A DNA stretch of 64,000 nucleotides from contig NZ_CP036348.1 of the NCBI RefSeq assembly GCF_007753095.1, positions 620,001 through 684,000 on the forward strand, given 5' to 3'. The notes under the pieces were generated by a model, which searched no databases, was not told where the DNA came from, and saw only the letters and a list, made by a program, of their open reading frames with translations. This DNA comes from Rosistilla carotiformis (GTDB taxonomy: Bacteria > Planctomycetota > Planctomycetia > Pirellulales > Pirellulaceae). The position numbers were made by a program, and so were the translations under genes. This document shows positions 26,301 to 36,724 of this stretch, one piece after another (position 1 is the stretch's first letter; every line of letters starts with the position of its first letter).

Positions 26301-26925
26301 CGACAGGGAAAAACGATCGGTAGATCAGCATCGCCGCGCCGCAGACCAGCAGGCTGTCGGCGATGTTGAAGTTGGGCCATTTCAGTGTGTCGCTGGCTTG
26401 GAACAGAATCCAATCGCGGACTCCCGATTGCCAACGCGGATCCATGCCCGGTTCCCACCACAATCCGAGCCGATCGTAGAGGTTGCCGATGATGCCTCCC
26501 ATCACGCATCCCAGGGCGATGGTCAGCAGCCACTGGTGGGCGGCTCGTTTGACGAACAGCCAGACGAAGATGGCGATCGCCGCGACGACCGAGATCGCCG
26601 CAAACAGCTGTCCCTTGCCGGCGCCGATTCCAAAGACGGCGCCGATGTTCACGGCGGTTTCGATGCCAACATAACCTTCGACAACCCAGTGGGGCGGCCG
26701 CATGCCGGGCAGCCCACGCCATGCGAACATCGCTTGCTTGGTCCACAGATCGGCGATCGCACCGAGGATTGCCAGTGCGAAAAAGGTGACGTAGCGGTTG
26801 GCGGGAATGGCTGGCAAAGGGTTGGAGTGCGACAAGGGGCTTCCGTCACGCGATTGGAGAGGGGGATTGGAGCGGCCGGCGGGGGCGTTTGCTAGCACCT
26901 GCGGATCGCCGTTGGGACTGAGCAT
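26224..26925 (-). CDS. lspA: Lipoprotein signal peptidase (signal peptidase II)
   Basis: About 233 aa from ATG 26925, which has GGAG nine bases upstream; an in-frame GTG at 26940 is less likely. LspA is an inner-membrane aspartyl protease that removes signal peptides from prolipoproteins after lipidation. The two catalytic aspartates are visible in GNLYDRLG and NFNIADSLLV, along with four hydrophobic segments. It is longer than the usual 160-170 aa because of a hydrophilic N-terminal extension of about 40 residues and a charged C-terminal tail. The many lipobox-bearing proteins in this window would be its substrates. It overlaps the hisN start and is divergent from thrC. Confidence 0.92.
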   Translation of the reverse strand: MLSPNGDPQVLANAPAGRSNPPLQSRDGSPLSHSNPLPAIPANRYVTFFALAILGAIADLWTKQAMFAWRGLPGMRPPHWVVEGYVGIETAVNIGAVFGIGAGKGQLFAAISVVAAIAIFVWLFVKRAAHQWLLTIALGCVMGGIIGNLYDRLGLWWEPGMDPRWQSGVRDWILFQASDTLKWPNFNIADSLLVCGAAMLIYRSFFPVDEFDDDKPNSREESNEAHRDDNSSQ

Positions 26926-27155
26926 CGTCGCTTTCTCCACCAGAATACTCGTTTTTTGTCTTGCGGTTCCTGTTGCTTCGTCGAATTTGAAACAGCATAC
27001 CGGAAATCGAATTTTCTGGTCTCAATTAGCAGGTCTGGCGATGCCAATCTAGCGACAAACGAGAAAAACCGATCTATTCTATAGTTTGGGACCGATGACT
27101 TGGCAAAGTCCCCCGAATTACACAATCCGCCGCCACGCAATCGAATCACGCTATC

Positions 27156-28580
27156 ATGCTCCAGACGAAACCATCGCATCGCAAGACCGAAGGAATCGCG
27201 CTTCAGAAGTGCATCTCGCCCTCCTGTGGCGCCACCTACGAGGCGGAGTCGGTGCGCACCAGTTGCGATCGGTGCGGCGATCTGGTCGACGTGGTCTACG
27301 ATTGGGATCGCGGTACGGTTCCGACAAAGTTGAAGGACTTCGAACAATTCTGGACGCAGCGGCACGATCGGCTGCGGTTCAGCGGTGTTTGGCGATTTAA
27401 AGAGTTGCTGCCATTTGCCCCCGACGACAAGATCGTCACCGTGGGGGAAGGTCAGACGTTGCTGCAGCAGGCGGAATCGGTCGCCCAATACGTCGGTATG
27501 AACGCGGGCCAGTTGTATCTGCAGTACGAGGGGATGAACCCGTCGGGCAGCTTCAAAGACAACGGCATGTGTGCCGCCTTCACTCACGCGCACATGATGG
27601 GTGCCAAGCGAGCGGCTTGTGCCAGCACCGGCAACACCAGCGCGTCGTTGGCGATGTATTGTGCGGTCAGCCAATTGATGAAGGCGGTTATCTTCGTCGG
27701 ATCGGGCAAGATCGCCTACGGCAAGCTCAGTCAGGCCCTGGAGTATGGTGCGTTAACCGTGCAAATCGCTGGCGACTTCGACGATGCGATGATCCGCGTC
27801 AAGCAGGTCAGCGATGAACTGGGGATCTATCTGGTCAACAGCGTGAATCCCTTCCGGCTGGAAGGCCAGAAGACGATCATGTTCCGCGTTCTCGAAGCGT
27901 TGCAGTGGGAAGTTCCCGATTGGATCGTTGTTCCCGGCGGCAACTTGGGGAACAGCAGTGCGTTTGGCAAGGCGTTTACCGAGCTGAAGGAACTGGGGCT
28001 GATCGATCGGATTCCACGCTTGGCAGTGATCAACGCATCGGGAGCCGACACGCTGTACGAACTGTACGAACGCCGCGGCGTCCGTTGGAACGGCGGCAAT
28101 GTCGACATGGATCCGATCCGTGCGTTCTACGACGAGATGGACCGCGATGGGGCCAAGGCGGACACGATCGCCAGCGCGATTGAGATCAATCGCCCGGTGA
28201 ATTTGAAGAAGTGTCTGCGCGCGTTGGAAGCTTGCGATGGCGTCGTCCGCCAGGTCTCCGACCAAGAGATCCTGGACGCCAAGGCGAAGGTGGGCGCTGG
28301 CGGAATCGGTTGCGAACCGGCCAGTGCAGCAAGCGTTGCCGGAGCGAAGATGCTTCGCCGCGAAGGGGTGATCGCCCCGAGCGACCGCGTCGTCTGCATC
28401 CTGACCGGGCATCAGTTGAAAGACCCGACAGCGACCGTCGCCTATCACACGACTGACCAGGCGGTCTTTAACGACGTCTTGGGAAGCCGCGGCGTGCAGC
28501 GGGCCAGTTTTGCCAACCGAGCTGTCGCGTTGCCCAACGATTTGGAAGAGATCATCAAAGCGATCCGGTTGTATTCTTAA
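27156..28580 (+). CDS. thrC: Threonine synthase
   Basis: The 474-residue protein is a PLP-dependent fold type II enzyme. The PLP lysine is K134 in [13 protein letters not shown], followed by [15 protein letters not shown], a phosphate-binding region [15 protein letters not shown] and a serine-rich C-terminal part typical of threonine synthases, which convert O-phosphohomoserine to threonine. A four-Cys N-terminal ribbon ([13 protein letters not shown]...CDRCG, residues 19-42) occurs in a subset of bacterial and archaeal ThrC proteins and probably binds zinc. It is divergent from lspA with 230 bp between them. A diaminopropionate-like or cysteate synthase activity is less likely but cannot be fully excluded. 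Confidence 0.9.
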   Translation: MLQTKPSHRKTEGIALQKCISPSCGATYEAESVRTSCDRCGDLVDVVYDWDRGTVPTKLKDFEQFWTQRHDRLRFSGVWRFKELLPFAPDDKIVTVGEGQTLLQQAESVAQYVGMNAGQLYLQYEGMNPSGSFKDNGMCAAFTHAHMMGAKRAACASTGNTSASLAMYCAVSQLMKAVIFVGSGKIAYGKLSQALEYGALTVQIAGDFDDAMIRVKQVSDELGIYLVNSVNPFRLEGQKTIMFRVLEALQWEVPDWIVVPGGNLGNSSAFGKAFTELKELGLIDRIPRLAVINASGADTLYELYERRGVRWNGGNVDMDPIRAFYDEMDRDGAKADTIASAIEINRPVNLKKCLRALEACDGVVRQVSDQEILDAKAKVGAGGIGCEPASAASVAGAKMLRREGVIAPSDRVVCILTGHQLKDPTATVAYHTTDQAVFNDVLGSRGVQRASFANRAVALPNDLEEIIKAIRLYS

Positions 28581-28745
28581 GCCGGCATCGGTCGCTGGTC
28601 GGTACGCGAGCGGTCCGCCCTCCCCTACCCTGCTCCATCCAGTTGGATGGAGTCTTCCGTCGCATAGCATTTCATCGACTGGGCGGTTTTGCTGCGCAAT
28701 CGCGTTGCCGGACGCTGTAGAATCGGTGTTGTGCTTACACAACTA

Positions 28746-29171
28746 ATGCGTCGATTCGACGACTGGCGGTTTGGTAAAATCGATCTCAGTCGCCCCCTGG
28801 GAGAGCGTGGCGAGCGGGCTGCGGAGCGCTATCTTCGCAAGCTGGGCTATCGGATCGTCTCGCAGAATGATCGCCAGGGAATCGGAGAGATCGATCTGGT
28901 GGCAGTCGACAAACGAACTGTGGTGTTCGTCGAGGTCAAGACGCGGACAAGCGATCATCGCGGACATCCGGCGGACCGGATCGATGCCGACAAAGAGCGG
29001 CGACTGACACGCGCCGCCCTCTCGTTTCTGAAACGCCATCGGTTGTTAGAGCACCGGGCGCGGATCGATGTGATCGCCGTCTGGTGGCCGCCGGGGCTGG
29101 AGCAGCCCGAGCGGATCGAACACTACAAGAACGCTGTCGAGCCGACTGGTCAGTACCAATGGTTCAGCTGA
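28746..29171 (+). CDS. yraN: YraN/UPF0102 family endonuclease-like protein
   Basis: About 141 aa from ATG 28746; an open frame extends upstream to 28689, and a GTG at 28731 is another possible start. The family pattern is clear: GERGERAAERYLRKLGYRIV, then GEIDLVAVDKRTVVFVEVKTR, which carries the E-(I/L)-D ... (E)-V-K acidic core of the restriction-endonuclease-like fold, and the KERRLTRAAL helix. YraN proteins are often found near rnhB and rpl genes; here the neighbour is thrC. Its biological role is unsettled. It ends 30 bp from the convergent 1546-residue surface protein gene. Confidence 0.9.
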   Translation: MRRFDDWRFGKIDLSRPLGERGERAAERYLRKLGYRIVSQNDRQGIGEIDLVAVDKRTVVFVEVKTRTSDHRGHPADRIDADKERRLTRAALSFLKRHRLLEHRARIDVIAVWWPPGLEQPERIEHYKNAVEPTGQYQWFS

Positions 29172-29201
29172 CCTCGTCGGAATCGTCCCCGATTCGCAGG
29201 A

Positions 29202-32200
29202 TTAGGTTCCTGCAAAATACTCGTCGACAGCCTCGGTGTAGGCGTCAAGGCTAGCTTCCCCTTCGGGCAAAGTGCTTTGAGTGAACGCGACATCGCCCAG
29301 GACGCGAATGACGGTGTCCCCGGTTTCGGGATCTTCGATCGAGATGAACAGCGATCGTTGAATCACGACGGGGTTCGATTTGCTACCGTCGGCGTACCAT
29401 TTGGTCAGTTCTAGTTGGTTTCCGTCGTCGCTTAACGTCGCCGTGATCGCTGCCGCATTTTGGAAGCCGGTGCCACCCTTCACAAACATGAACGACATTT
29501 CGTCGTTTTCGTCGATCCCGAAGACGATCCCCTGTTGCGAAAGGGCTGCGAGGTCCGCGTCGGTCAAGCCACCATTGGCACGTTGCAGTGCCATCAGGTA
29601 GCTGCCGATGTAGCGATCGAGCGTATTGCCAGCGGTCGCACTGAGGCTCTCGGCGGTGAAGGAGTTGTCTTTGAATTCCTCTCCACCCGCGGGACCAATC
29701 ACGATTTCAATGCTGTCGGGATTGCTCGCGCTGTCGTTGACACCGGTTGGAGTCTCGTAGGAGAGCGTGTATGTGCCGGGAGCGACATTCTCGAATTTGA
29801 AGTTGCCGTAGGCATCGGAGAGGACCGACAAGGCGGGCGCGCCCGCTTGGGAAAGGGTGACGCGAACGGCACCGAGTCCAATCTCGCCAACGTCTTGGGA
29901 ACCGTTGGGTGTGCTGCCGTTGGCTTGATCGACGTAGACCGATCCGCTGATCGTGCTTGGTTGGAATGGCAGAATCTCCACGTCGACGATCCCGATACGT
30001 TCGGAGAACGAATCGGTCACGGTGTAGGTGAATTGAGTCGCTTCGGCATCCGTTTCGCTCGGGGTCGTCAAGACGATCGAAAGGCCATCGGCGCTCAGTT
30101 CAGCGGTTCCAACCGACGGCTGGGTGATCGATGTGATCGTCAGCGGATCGCCTTCGGCGTCCGAATCGTTCGCCAGAAGGTCACTGACGAGGATTGTTTT
30201 GGTCAGCCCTTTGTAGGTCGAAACCGTGTCGTTACCAACGACTGGAGCGGCGTTGTTGGTGATCGAAATCGTCGCCGTTGCCGTTTCGTTAGGTGTGCCG
30301 TTGTCGCGAACCGAGATCTGGAACGTGTCGGTTCCGGAGAAACCAGCAGGGGGCGTGTAGGTGATCGATTGATCGGGGTTGAGGACGACGCTGCCATTGG
30401 CCGAAGTCGAGCTGCCGGTGCTAATCGCAAAGATCGTTAACTCTTGGCTCGATTCATTGGAAGGGCCGGGAGTTGCTCCGGTCAGCAAGGTGCTCTTGTC
30501 CAAGGTGATCGCTTCGGAACCTTGGGTCAGTTGAGTGACGGGAAGCAGGTTTGGAGCATCGTTGATCGACGCGATCGAGAAGCTGGCTGTTGCCGTTGTC
30601 GTATCGACGCCGTCGCTGATCGTGTAGGTGAACGAATCGTTGCCGTGGTAATCGGCAGCCGGTTGGAAAGTGACGACGCCACCGGAGAGCGTGACCGTGC
30701 CGCCGGCACCGGAGGTGGCTGCAACCGCGGAGATCACAAGCGTTTGCTGCTCGTTCGGTGGACCTGCCGAATCGTTTGCCAAGACGCTTGCAGGAAGCGT
30801 GAAGGTTTCGTCTTCGTCGATTTCGAACAACGTGTCGGCACCAAAGACGGGCTTGTCGTTGACCGAAGCGACATTGATCGTGACGGTCGCGGTGTTGGCA
30901 CCGATCGCAGCCGCTTCGGAATCGTTTCCGCTGGTGTCGCTGATCGTGTAGGTGAAGGTCAGACCGCTGGTGCTGAAGTAGTTCGCTGCCGGGGTGAAGG
31001 TGACGACATCGTCGGTCTTGGTTTCGGTGCCTTGGTCGTTGATCTCCAGCGTTCCCGCGGCGGCGGGGAAGCCCGTGGTGTCGATCGATTCGAGCGTCAC
31101 CTGGTGCCCTTCGTTGCCGAGGTCATTGGCTAACACATTGATGTTAATCGCGCTCGAGTCTTCGTTGATATTCACGATCTCGGGGAGTGCTCGTGGGCGA
31201 ACCGTGGGGACGATGTTCAGTTGAACGTCCGCGGTTGCTGAGAGTCCCGCGCTGTCTTGCACCGTATAGGTGAACGAAACGTCCGTGCTGACAAAGGTGG
31301 CCGATGGTGCGGTGTAGATTAACGACTGTCCGTTGCTTGCAATCGTGACGGTGCCGCTGCCCGCCGGCGGATTGGTGACGCTGACGATCGTTAGGGTTCC
31401 GGATTCGCCAGGGCCCGCGGTATCGTTGCTAAGCACATTGACGGTTCGAGGCGTCAGGCCTTCGTCGAAGGTCTCGGTGTCATCGTTCGCTTCGGGCGGA
31501 TCGTTGACGCCAGTAATGTTGACCTGAACCGTGGCGGTAACGGGAGCATTCACTCCGTCGGATAGAGTGTACGTGAACGAGTCGGCGGCGGTGCCAAAGA
31601 CGTTCGCCGCAGGAGTGTACGTAATCGTGCCTGCAGACGCGTTCAGGGTGGCGGTTCCCGAAGCGACGCCGGTCCCGCTGGTCACACTCGCGATGCTGAA
31701 GATGTTGTTGTCGTCCGAATCGTTCGCCAAGAGCGTCGAAACGTCGAATGTCAACGGTGTGTCTTCGGTGACGGTGATCGTGTCGTTACCAGCGATCGGC
31801 GATGTGTTGACGTCGGTTACGTTGACCGTGACGGTCCCCGTCGCCGTTCCGCCCGCGCCATCGCTGATCGTGTAGGTGAAGGTGTCGTTACCAAGTTCAC
31901 CGTTCTTCGGCGTGTACAGGATTTCCTTGGTCGAAGAGTTGAACGAAACCGTTCCTCCCTTGGACGACGCGGGGGAGACGTCGGTAACGCTCAAGACCTG
32001 AGCCGATTCGTTATCGGCGCCCTTGAGGTCGTTGGCCAGCAAACGATCGGCGGTGATCGTCAACGGATCGGTCTCAGGCGTCGTCAGGCCTGTGCCAGAA
32101 TCGTTGACTGCCGTGGGAGGGTCATTGACCGGGGTGACTGTGATCGAAACAACACCGGTCGCTTCGACGCCTTCGCTGTTAACAACGGTGTAGGTGAAGC

Positions 32201-33842
32201 TGTCGGGACCGTTGTAATTGAGATTTGGCCTGTAGGTGAAGCTGTTGGTTGTGCCAACGCGTGTGACGGTACCGTTGGTCGGTTGTGTGAAGCCGCCGGT
32301 GGTCTTGATGGTCAGCACGCCCCCATCGATCTCCACGTCGTTCGCAACCGGATCGAACGCGTTGCTTGTCGTGTCCTCCGCAACAGTCAGACTGTCGGCG
32401 CCAATCGTGATGTCTTCGGGGACTGCGACAAACGTGCCGCGGACCAAACCGTTCCCGTTTTCAGAAAGATCGATTTTTACGCGATCGTCAGGCACGCTCA
32501 CGTCGCTTCCAAAGACGACAAGCTCGGTTCCGGTGGTGTCGGGCAGGTTCAAGCTGAACGTCACATTGTCAGCGGGCTGAACCACGATCAATTCGAGGCT
32601 AAAGGCCTCGAAATCCTGTCCAGTGTACACTGGATCGTCTGGAGCGATCCCGGGAAGGCCGGCTCCAGAGAGTGAGCTCGAAAAGCCACCAACCTCGTCG
32701 AAGACGACGTCGTCGCCGTCGACGTTTCCATCGCCGGTGAGCGTATAGACTCCATTTGCACCGAAAGTGTACAAAGATTCTTCGTTCAGGTTCGTCGACC
32801 GGAAATCGATGTTGTAGCGGAGCGCGTTGGGGTTGAACCCCTGTGCCTCGTCGTTATTTATGTAGACGGGGATTTCCAAAACCGAGGTTGGGATGTCCAG
32901 CAGTTGGCCACCAATGTCGGTGAGATTGGTCGTAACCTCAAACGCAGTGATGTCGATGAGTTCTTCGTCGTCGCCGGTATATCGAACCACAAATTCAAAT
33001 GGGTCGGTTGTCTCGGGCCGAACGCCGTTTTGATAGACAATGATACTTCCAGCTTCAAATTCACCTGCTTGCTCGATTGCATTGGCAAGCGATCCTTCGA
33101 TACCATCGTTGCGGATGTCATCAATAGTCACTGTGGCGGGCGTTTTGCCAGGGAAACTCACCTGGTAGCTACCGCCAGCGGTTGAATTGAAGTTGGGCCC
33201 GAGCGTTAGTATCTGCGTTTCGCTCAGAACCGGCGCGAAGGCGTCCTTATTGTTGGCCAGAATATCCGCATAGACAGTGTAGGCACCCAGTGGCTTGGAA
33301 ATGCCAGTTGGCGCGTGAGACCATCGAACTTCAAGATTGAATTTCTCACCGACCATCAGTTCGAAATCTCGAGTGATCATCGGGTTGGAGGAGGCCGTGG
33401 GATCGTTGGCTCGCAGCAAGGAGACGTTGTCTTGAGAAACGTCCAAAGTGAGCTCAAGAATGTGGCCAAGTTCTCCTTCGCCACGATTGATCGTGTTCAG
33501 AACACGCAATGCATCGAGCGGCGTAATGAAACCGTCGTTGTTGACGTCGGGGAAGACTTCCTCACCGTTGGTCGATCCCAATTCACCACTCGCCGACGAA
33601 TTGGCGGAGTTTAAACGATTGATCACGATCAACGCATCGACCGCTGTCGTTTGATAATCGCGGTTCGTGTCGGTGCCGAAAATATAGTTGTGGTGCGGGT
33701 TGAGTCCATCCATTGGGACCGCAATGTCCGCGGCAAGCAATTGCCGGCCTTCCAACGCCTCTCCAAACAATTTCCGCCGTTGCCGGCTGGTGCTTTTTTT
33801 GCGTGACTTCAAAAACCGTTGGCGCAGTTGGTTCATCGCCAT
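29202..33842 (-). CDS. Large surface protein with dockerin, possible cohesin-like and eight cadherin-like repeats
   Basis: The 1546-residue protein starts with a Lys/Arg-rich leader and GEALEGRQLLA motif typical of planctomycete surface proteins. Dockerin type I-like repeats follow at residues about 55-115 (TDTNRDYQTTAVDALIVINRLN and DVNNDGFITPLDALRVLNTIN). Residues about 140-470 are beta-rich and may contain cohesin-like modules. Eight tandem cadherin/VCBS-type domains of about 100 residues occupy about 480-1290, each with (T/S)FTYTxxD and often VNDxP. An SdrD B-like domain (GSVYVDQ ... GNFKFENVAPGTYTLSY) sits at about 1300-1390. The last 150 residues are unassigned. It is predicted to be a calcium-dependent adhesin or cell-surface scaffold. 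It is last of three dockerin-bearing genes in a row. Confidence 0.85.
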   Translation of the reverse strand: MAMNQLRQRFLKSRKKSTSRQRRKLFGEALEGRQLLAADIAVPMDGLNPHHNYIFGTDTNRDYQTTAVDALIVINRLNSANSSASGELGSTNGEEVFPDVNNDGFITPLDALRVLNTINRGEGELGHILELTLDVSQDNVSLLRANDPTASSNPMITRDFELMVGEKFNLEVRWSHAPTGISKPLGAYTVYADILANNKDAFAPVLSETQILTLGPNFNSTAGGSYQVSFPGKTPATVTIDDIRNDGIEGSLANAIEQAGEFEAGSIIVYQNGVRPETTDPFEFVVRYTGDDEELIDITAFEVTTNLTDIGGQLLDIPTSVLEIPVYINNDEAQGFNPNALRYNIDFRSTNLNEESLYTFGANGVYTLTGDGNVDGDDVVFDEVGGFSSSLSGAGLPGIAPDDPVYTGQDFEAFSLELIVVQPADNVTFSLNLPDTTGTELVVFGSDVSVPDDRVKIDLSENGNGLVRGTFVAVPEDITIGADSLTVAEDTTSNAFDPVANDVEIDGGVLTIKTTGGFTQPTNGTVTRVGTTNSFTYRPNLNYNGPDSFTYTVVNSEGVEATGVVSITVTPVNDPPTAVNDSGTGLTTPETDPLTITADRLLANDLKGADNESAQVLSVTDVSPASSKGGTVSFNSSTKEILYTPKNGELGNDTFTYTISDGAGGTATGTVTVNVTDVNTSPIAGNDTITVTEDTPLTFDVSTLLANDSDDNNIFSIASVTSGTGVASGTATLNASAGTITYTPAANVFGTAADSFTYTLSDGVNAPVTATVQVNITGVNDPPEANDDTETFDEGLTPRTVNVLSNDTAGPGESGTLTIVSVTNPPAGSGTVTIASNGQSLIYTAPSATFVSTDVSFTYTVQDSAGLSATADVQLNIVPTVRPRALPEIVNINEDSSAININVLANDLGNEGHQVTLESIDTTGFPAAAGTLEINDQGTETKTDDVVTFTPAANYFSTSGLTFTYTISDTSGNDSEAAAIGANTATVTINVASVNDKPVFGADTLFEIDEDETFTLPASVLANDSAGPPNEQQTLVISAVAATSGAGGTVTLSGGVVTFQPAADYHGNDSFTYTISDGVDTTTATASFSIASINDAPNLLPVTQLTQGSEAITLDKSTLLTGATPGPSNESSQELTIFAISTGSSTSANGSVVLNPDQSITYTPPAGFSGTDTFQISVRDNGTPNETATATISITNNAAPVVGNDTVSTYKGLTKTILVSDLLANDSDAEGDPLTITSITQPSVGTAELSADGLSIVLTTPSETDAEATQFTYTVTDSFSERIGIVDVEILPFQPSTISGSVYVDQANGSTPNGSQDVGEIGLGAVRVTLSQAGAPALSVLSDAYGNFKFENVAPGTYTLSYETPTGVNDSASNPDSIEIVIGPAGGEEFKDNSFTAESLSATAGNTLDRYIGSYLMALQRANGGLTDADLAALSQQGIVFGIDENDEMSFMFVKGGTGFQNAAAITATLSDDGNQLELTKWYADGSKSNPVVIQRSLFISIEDPETGDTVIRVLGDVAFTQSTLPEGEASLDAYTEAVDEYFAGT

Positions 33843-34132
33843 TCCTATTGTTTGGTCTGCGAGAAGCGGGGTCGTTATTTACGATGATCGATGCGTTGAA
33901 GCTTGCCGGAAAATAAGGTTTGACAAGACATCCGGGGGGGCCGTGCACGTCGGGGTTCGTGGGGGAAGACACGAATACGAACGGTTGACTACAGCAATTT
34001 CCCCTATCTTATCCAGACTGCCAGGGTTAGCAAGTTTTCTTGGTCATGAGAATGTCGTCGAGGTGCGAAAACAGAAGTTAGAACCAGAAATACCGCTATA
34101 GTTCCACTAAAACCGAGAATAAAGTTTTGCCT

Positions 34133-36724
34133 TTAGAACGGTTCTGCTGAGGGGCCCGATGGAAGTACGTTCCATTGTAGGGAGCTTATCGAGACTTCTG
34201 TTTCGTTTGCGTCGTCTTTTTCTTCCGGATTGGGGGACGCTGTTTGATTGGTCGGTGTCGCGTGTTGGGTAATTAAACCGGGGATCGGTTGGAACAAAGC
34301 GAGACGTTGCGTCGCGAAAAATGCATCGGTCGCTTGTTCGTGATCCGATGGTGCAACCAAGCTTTCCTTGTCGGTTTGCTCACCGGCGACCTGGGAAAAT
34401 GCCTGCAACGGAACACTTGCCGAGGCATCACGAACGACCTCGGTGAAGCGGTCCTCAGGGGACTGGTCGCTCATCGCGACCGATTCCCCTTCGCTGGAGG
34501 CAGATGGAGTACGTTGGATGGCGTTGATGACGTTCAGGACGTCAATGGGCGCGATCAACCCGTCGCCGTTGACATCAAAATAGCGGGCGCCGATATCGTC
34601 GGAGGTCAGTGCGCGGCTGCCGTTTCGATTGATTTCGTTAAGGATTTGTAGGGCATCGAGCGGTTCGAGCGAATTGCTGTCATTGACATCGAATCGGTCG
34701 GCGGGATTTTGCCACGGGCTTGTCAGTTGGAGCACGCGGACGGCGACTTTTGACTGAATCGCGCCATTGGTCACGTCGACGTCGATCAGCGGATCTTGAA
34801 TCTGGAAGATCTCCGGACGCTCGGTATCGATTTGGATTCGGTATTGGCCGTCGGGCAGTCCGACAAACGAAAACGTTCCCAATCGATCGGTTTGAGTGGC
34901 TGTCGGCGTGCCGAATCGCAGGTTGTCCAGCGCGATCGAGGTTTCGGCGTGTCCAAAGACCTGGACCGATGCGATCTGTGCCGTTTCGGTGGCAATTTCA
35001 AGCGTGACGCTCTCTCCCGTCGCGATGGCGTCGCTAGTGACACGGTAGATCAGGTCTCCGTTGGAATCGTAGGCTTCGATTCGGCCATACGCGGGGGCGG
35101 TTAATGCAGTCGCATCGATCCAGACCTGCCTGACGGGGTCGTCGAACGTGGCTTGGAAGATTTGATCGCGCGCCGAGGACCATGATTCCGAACCACGGAA
35201 TTGTTGAATCGCGAGCGCCGCGAAGACATCGGTCCCCGTGGTAGCAAACTCCGATTCCACCGCAAAAACATCGCTGTTGACGGCAGTCCCGATGGCAGAA
35301 ATCGTCACCCCCGGCGTTTCTGGCACGCCGCCAGTAGGGAAATTATCGGGGTCGACGCCTTCTACCAGGGAGATAGGCTGTCCCAGTTCGTCGATCAATT
35401 GGATTGATAAGCCCGCAACTCCAGGATCCGCCGAATCAAACGTCTGGTCGTTTTTGCGGTCCAACCACACATGACCGGAGATGGCTGCTACCGATTCGGT
35501 GGTGGCCGGAAGATCGGCGGTGCCGGTGAAGAGATTGCTGGTCACTCCGGTTTGTCGATCGACTGCACGAATCCGGATCTCGTTAAACGCAGCACTGATT
35601 GGGATCTGCAGGTCCAGGGCGGCCGTTTGCAGGTTGGGCTGCGCTGCGACGATCCAGTCGCCACCATCGATTTGGTATTCGATCCAGCTGATTTCGTTCA
35701 GGGTGATATCGTTCTGCAATCCCGATGGGTTTTGATTGGGCAAAGCCTGCGCGGTGGCGGTCCCTTGGAAGCGATAGGTGCTGGTATTGCTATCGAATCG
35801 CCCACTGCCGGAGAGTTTCAGCGGAACGTCCAAGACGTCGAAGATTCCATCACCATCACTGTCCTGCCAGCCGACAAGTGCCAGCGTCGAAGCCGCACTC
35901 GTGTGATTCAAGAAAGCCGTTTGTAGGACGGTTCCCCCCGACATAATGCTCGGCTGTTGGACAAACCCAGCCTGAGGGTTGCCATCGATCGCGTTCGAGT
36001 TGAGCGTGTTGTAATAGCCTCGACTTCGTTGGGCGGATGCCCCTCCCTGATATTCATCGAGGGCATAGAAAATATGCCCCGCTTCGTGCGAAAACGTCGA
36101 TGTTGGACGCGACGATGGCGAGACAAAAAACAGTCCTCCGGGCAAGGCGAAGGCTGTCGAGAACGAGCCCCCCGATGCGAATTGACCATTGGCATCCGCT
36201 GCGGCGACAAAGATCGTAAACGACCAGTCCGTGTCCAGTTTCTGGCGTTGGGCGTCGTTGAATTCGCGAATCCCTTGGTCCAGCGAACCGCTGTCGGCGT
36301 GGCCTACGTCATGCAAAAACTGCGAGACCCAAAGCACGTAATCGTCCGAACGCCGGGCGATGGGTTCGTAAGGGGATTCGTACGGCGTGGTGGCAAAGCT
36401 GTCGTCGATTACGAATTCCAGCGAATGGACGGTATTGAGTTCGTCCAGCGTGTCGGCCCACCACTGCATCCCCTCGGTCACTTTGGCCAACGTCTCGGCG
36501 ATCTCTTCGGTCGACCAGTCCTGGCTGCTGGGATCGATCGAGCCATCGCTTTCGATGAACACCGGGGTTACCGCCACGCGGCCCAGCAGATACTCGGCCG
36601 TATCGAACGAGCTCGCCCCCAGTGGTAAACCGGCCAGAAGTTGCCGGCTTTCCAAGTGTTCGACCCTCAGGGCGCAGCGCCGCCGCGAATTTCGGCGTCG
36701 CGATAGTCGCAGAGGATGACTCAT
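34133..36724 (-). CDS. Zinc metalloprotease-like surface protein with SdrD-like and dockerin domains
   Basis: About 863 aa from ATG 36724 (MSHPLRLSRRR leader with VEHLESRQLLAG); the frame extends to 36823 through a hydrophobic stretch, so the start is uncertain. A zincin motif HEAGHIFYALDEY lies near residues 211-223, resembling the HExGH-x4-L-x-DEY signature of M64-type peptidases but one residue shorter. Later there are DSDGDGIFDVLDVP (type 3 calcium repeat), an SdrD B-like domain (SGHVWLDRKNDQTFDSADPGVAGLSIQL) and two dockerin repeats near the C-terminus (DVNDSNSLEPLDALQILNEIN; DVNGDGLIAPIDVLNVINAIQ). It is a probable secreted protease; substrate unknown. It sits between the other two dockerin genes. 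Confidence 0.83.
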   Translation of the reverse strand: MSHPLRLSRRRNSRRRCALRVEHLESRQLLAGLPLGASSFDTAEYLLGRVAVTPVFIESDGSIDPSSQDWSTEEIAETLAKVTEGMQWWADTLDELNTVHSLEFVIDDSFATTPYESPYEPIARRSDDYVLWVSQFLHDVGHADSGSLDQGIREFNDAQRQKLDTDWSFTIFVAAADANGQFASGGSFSTAFALPGGLFFVSPSSRPTSTFSHEAGHIFYALDEYQGGASAQRSRGYYNTLNSNAIDGNPQAGFVQQPSIMSGGTVLQTAFLNHTSAASTLALVGWQDSDGDGIFDVLDVPLKLSGSGRFDSNTSTYRFQGTATAQALPNQNPSGLQNDITLNEISWIEYQIDGGDWIVAAQPNLQTAALDLQIPISAAFNEIRIRAVDRQTGVTSNLFTGTADLPATTESVAAISGHVWLDRKNDQTFDSADPGVAGLSIQLIDELGQPISLVEGVDPDNFPTGGVPETPGVTISAIGTAVNSDVFAVESEFATTGTDVFAALAIQQFRGSESWSSARDQIFQATFDDPVRQVWIDATALTAPAYGRIEAYDSNGDLIYRVTSDAIATGESVTLEIATETAQIASVQVFGHAETSIALDNLRFGTPTATQTDRLGTFSFVGLPDGQYRIQIDTERPEIFQIQDPLIDVDVTNGAIQSKVAVRVLQLTSPWQNPADRFDVNDSNSLEPLDALQILNEINRNGSRALTSDDIGARYFDVNGDGLIAPIDVLNVINAIQRTPSASSEGESVAMSDQSPEDRFTEVVRDASASVPLQAFSQVAGEQTDKESLVAPSDHEQATDAFFATQRLALFQPIPGLITQHATPTNQTASPNPEEKDDANETEVSISSLQWNVLPSGPSAEPF

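Noticed and set aside
30444-31133. 229-codon plus-strand frame inside the 1546-residue protein gene
   Set aside because: It is a shadow frame antisense to the cadherin-like repeats; the sequence is Arg/Gly/Val-rich without domain features.
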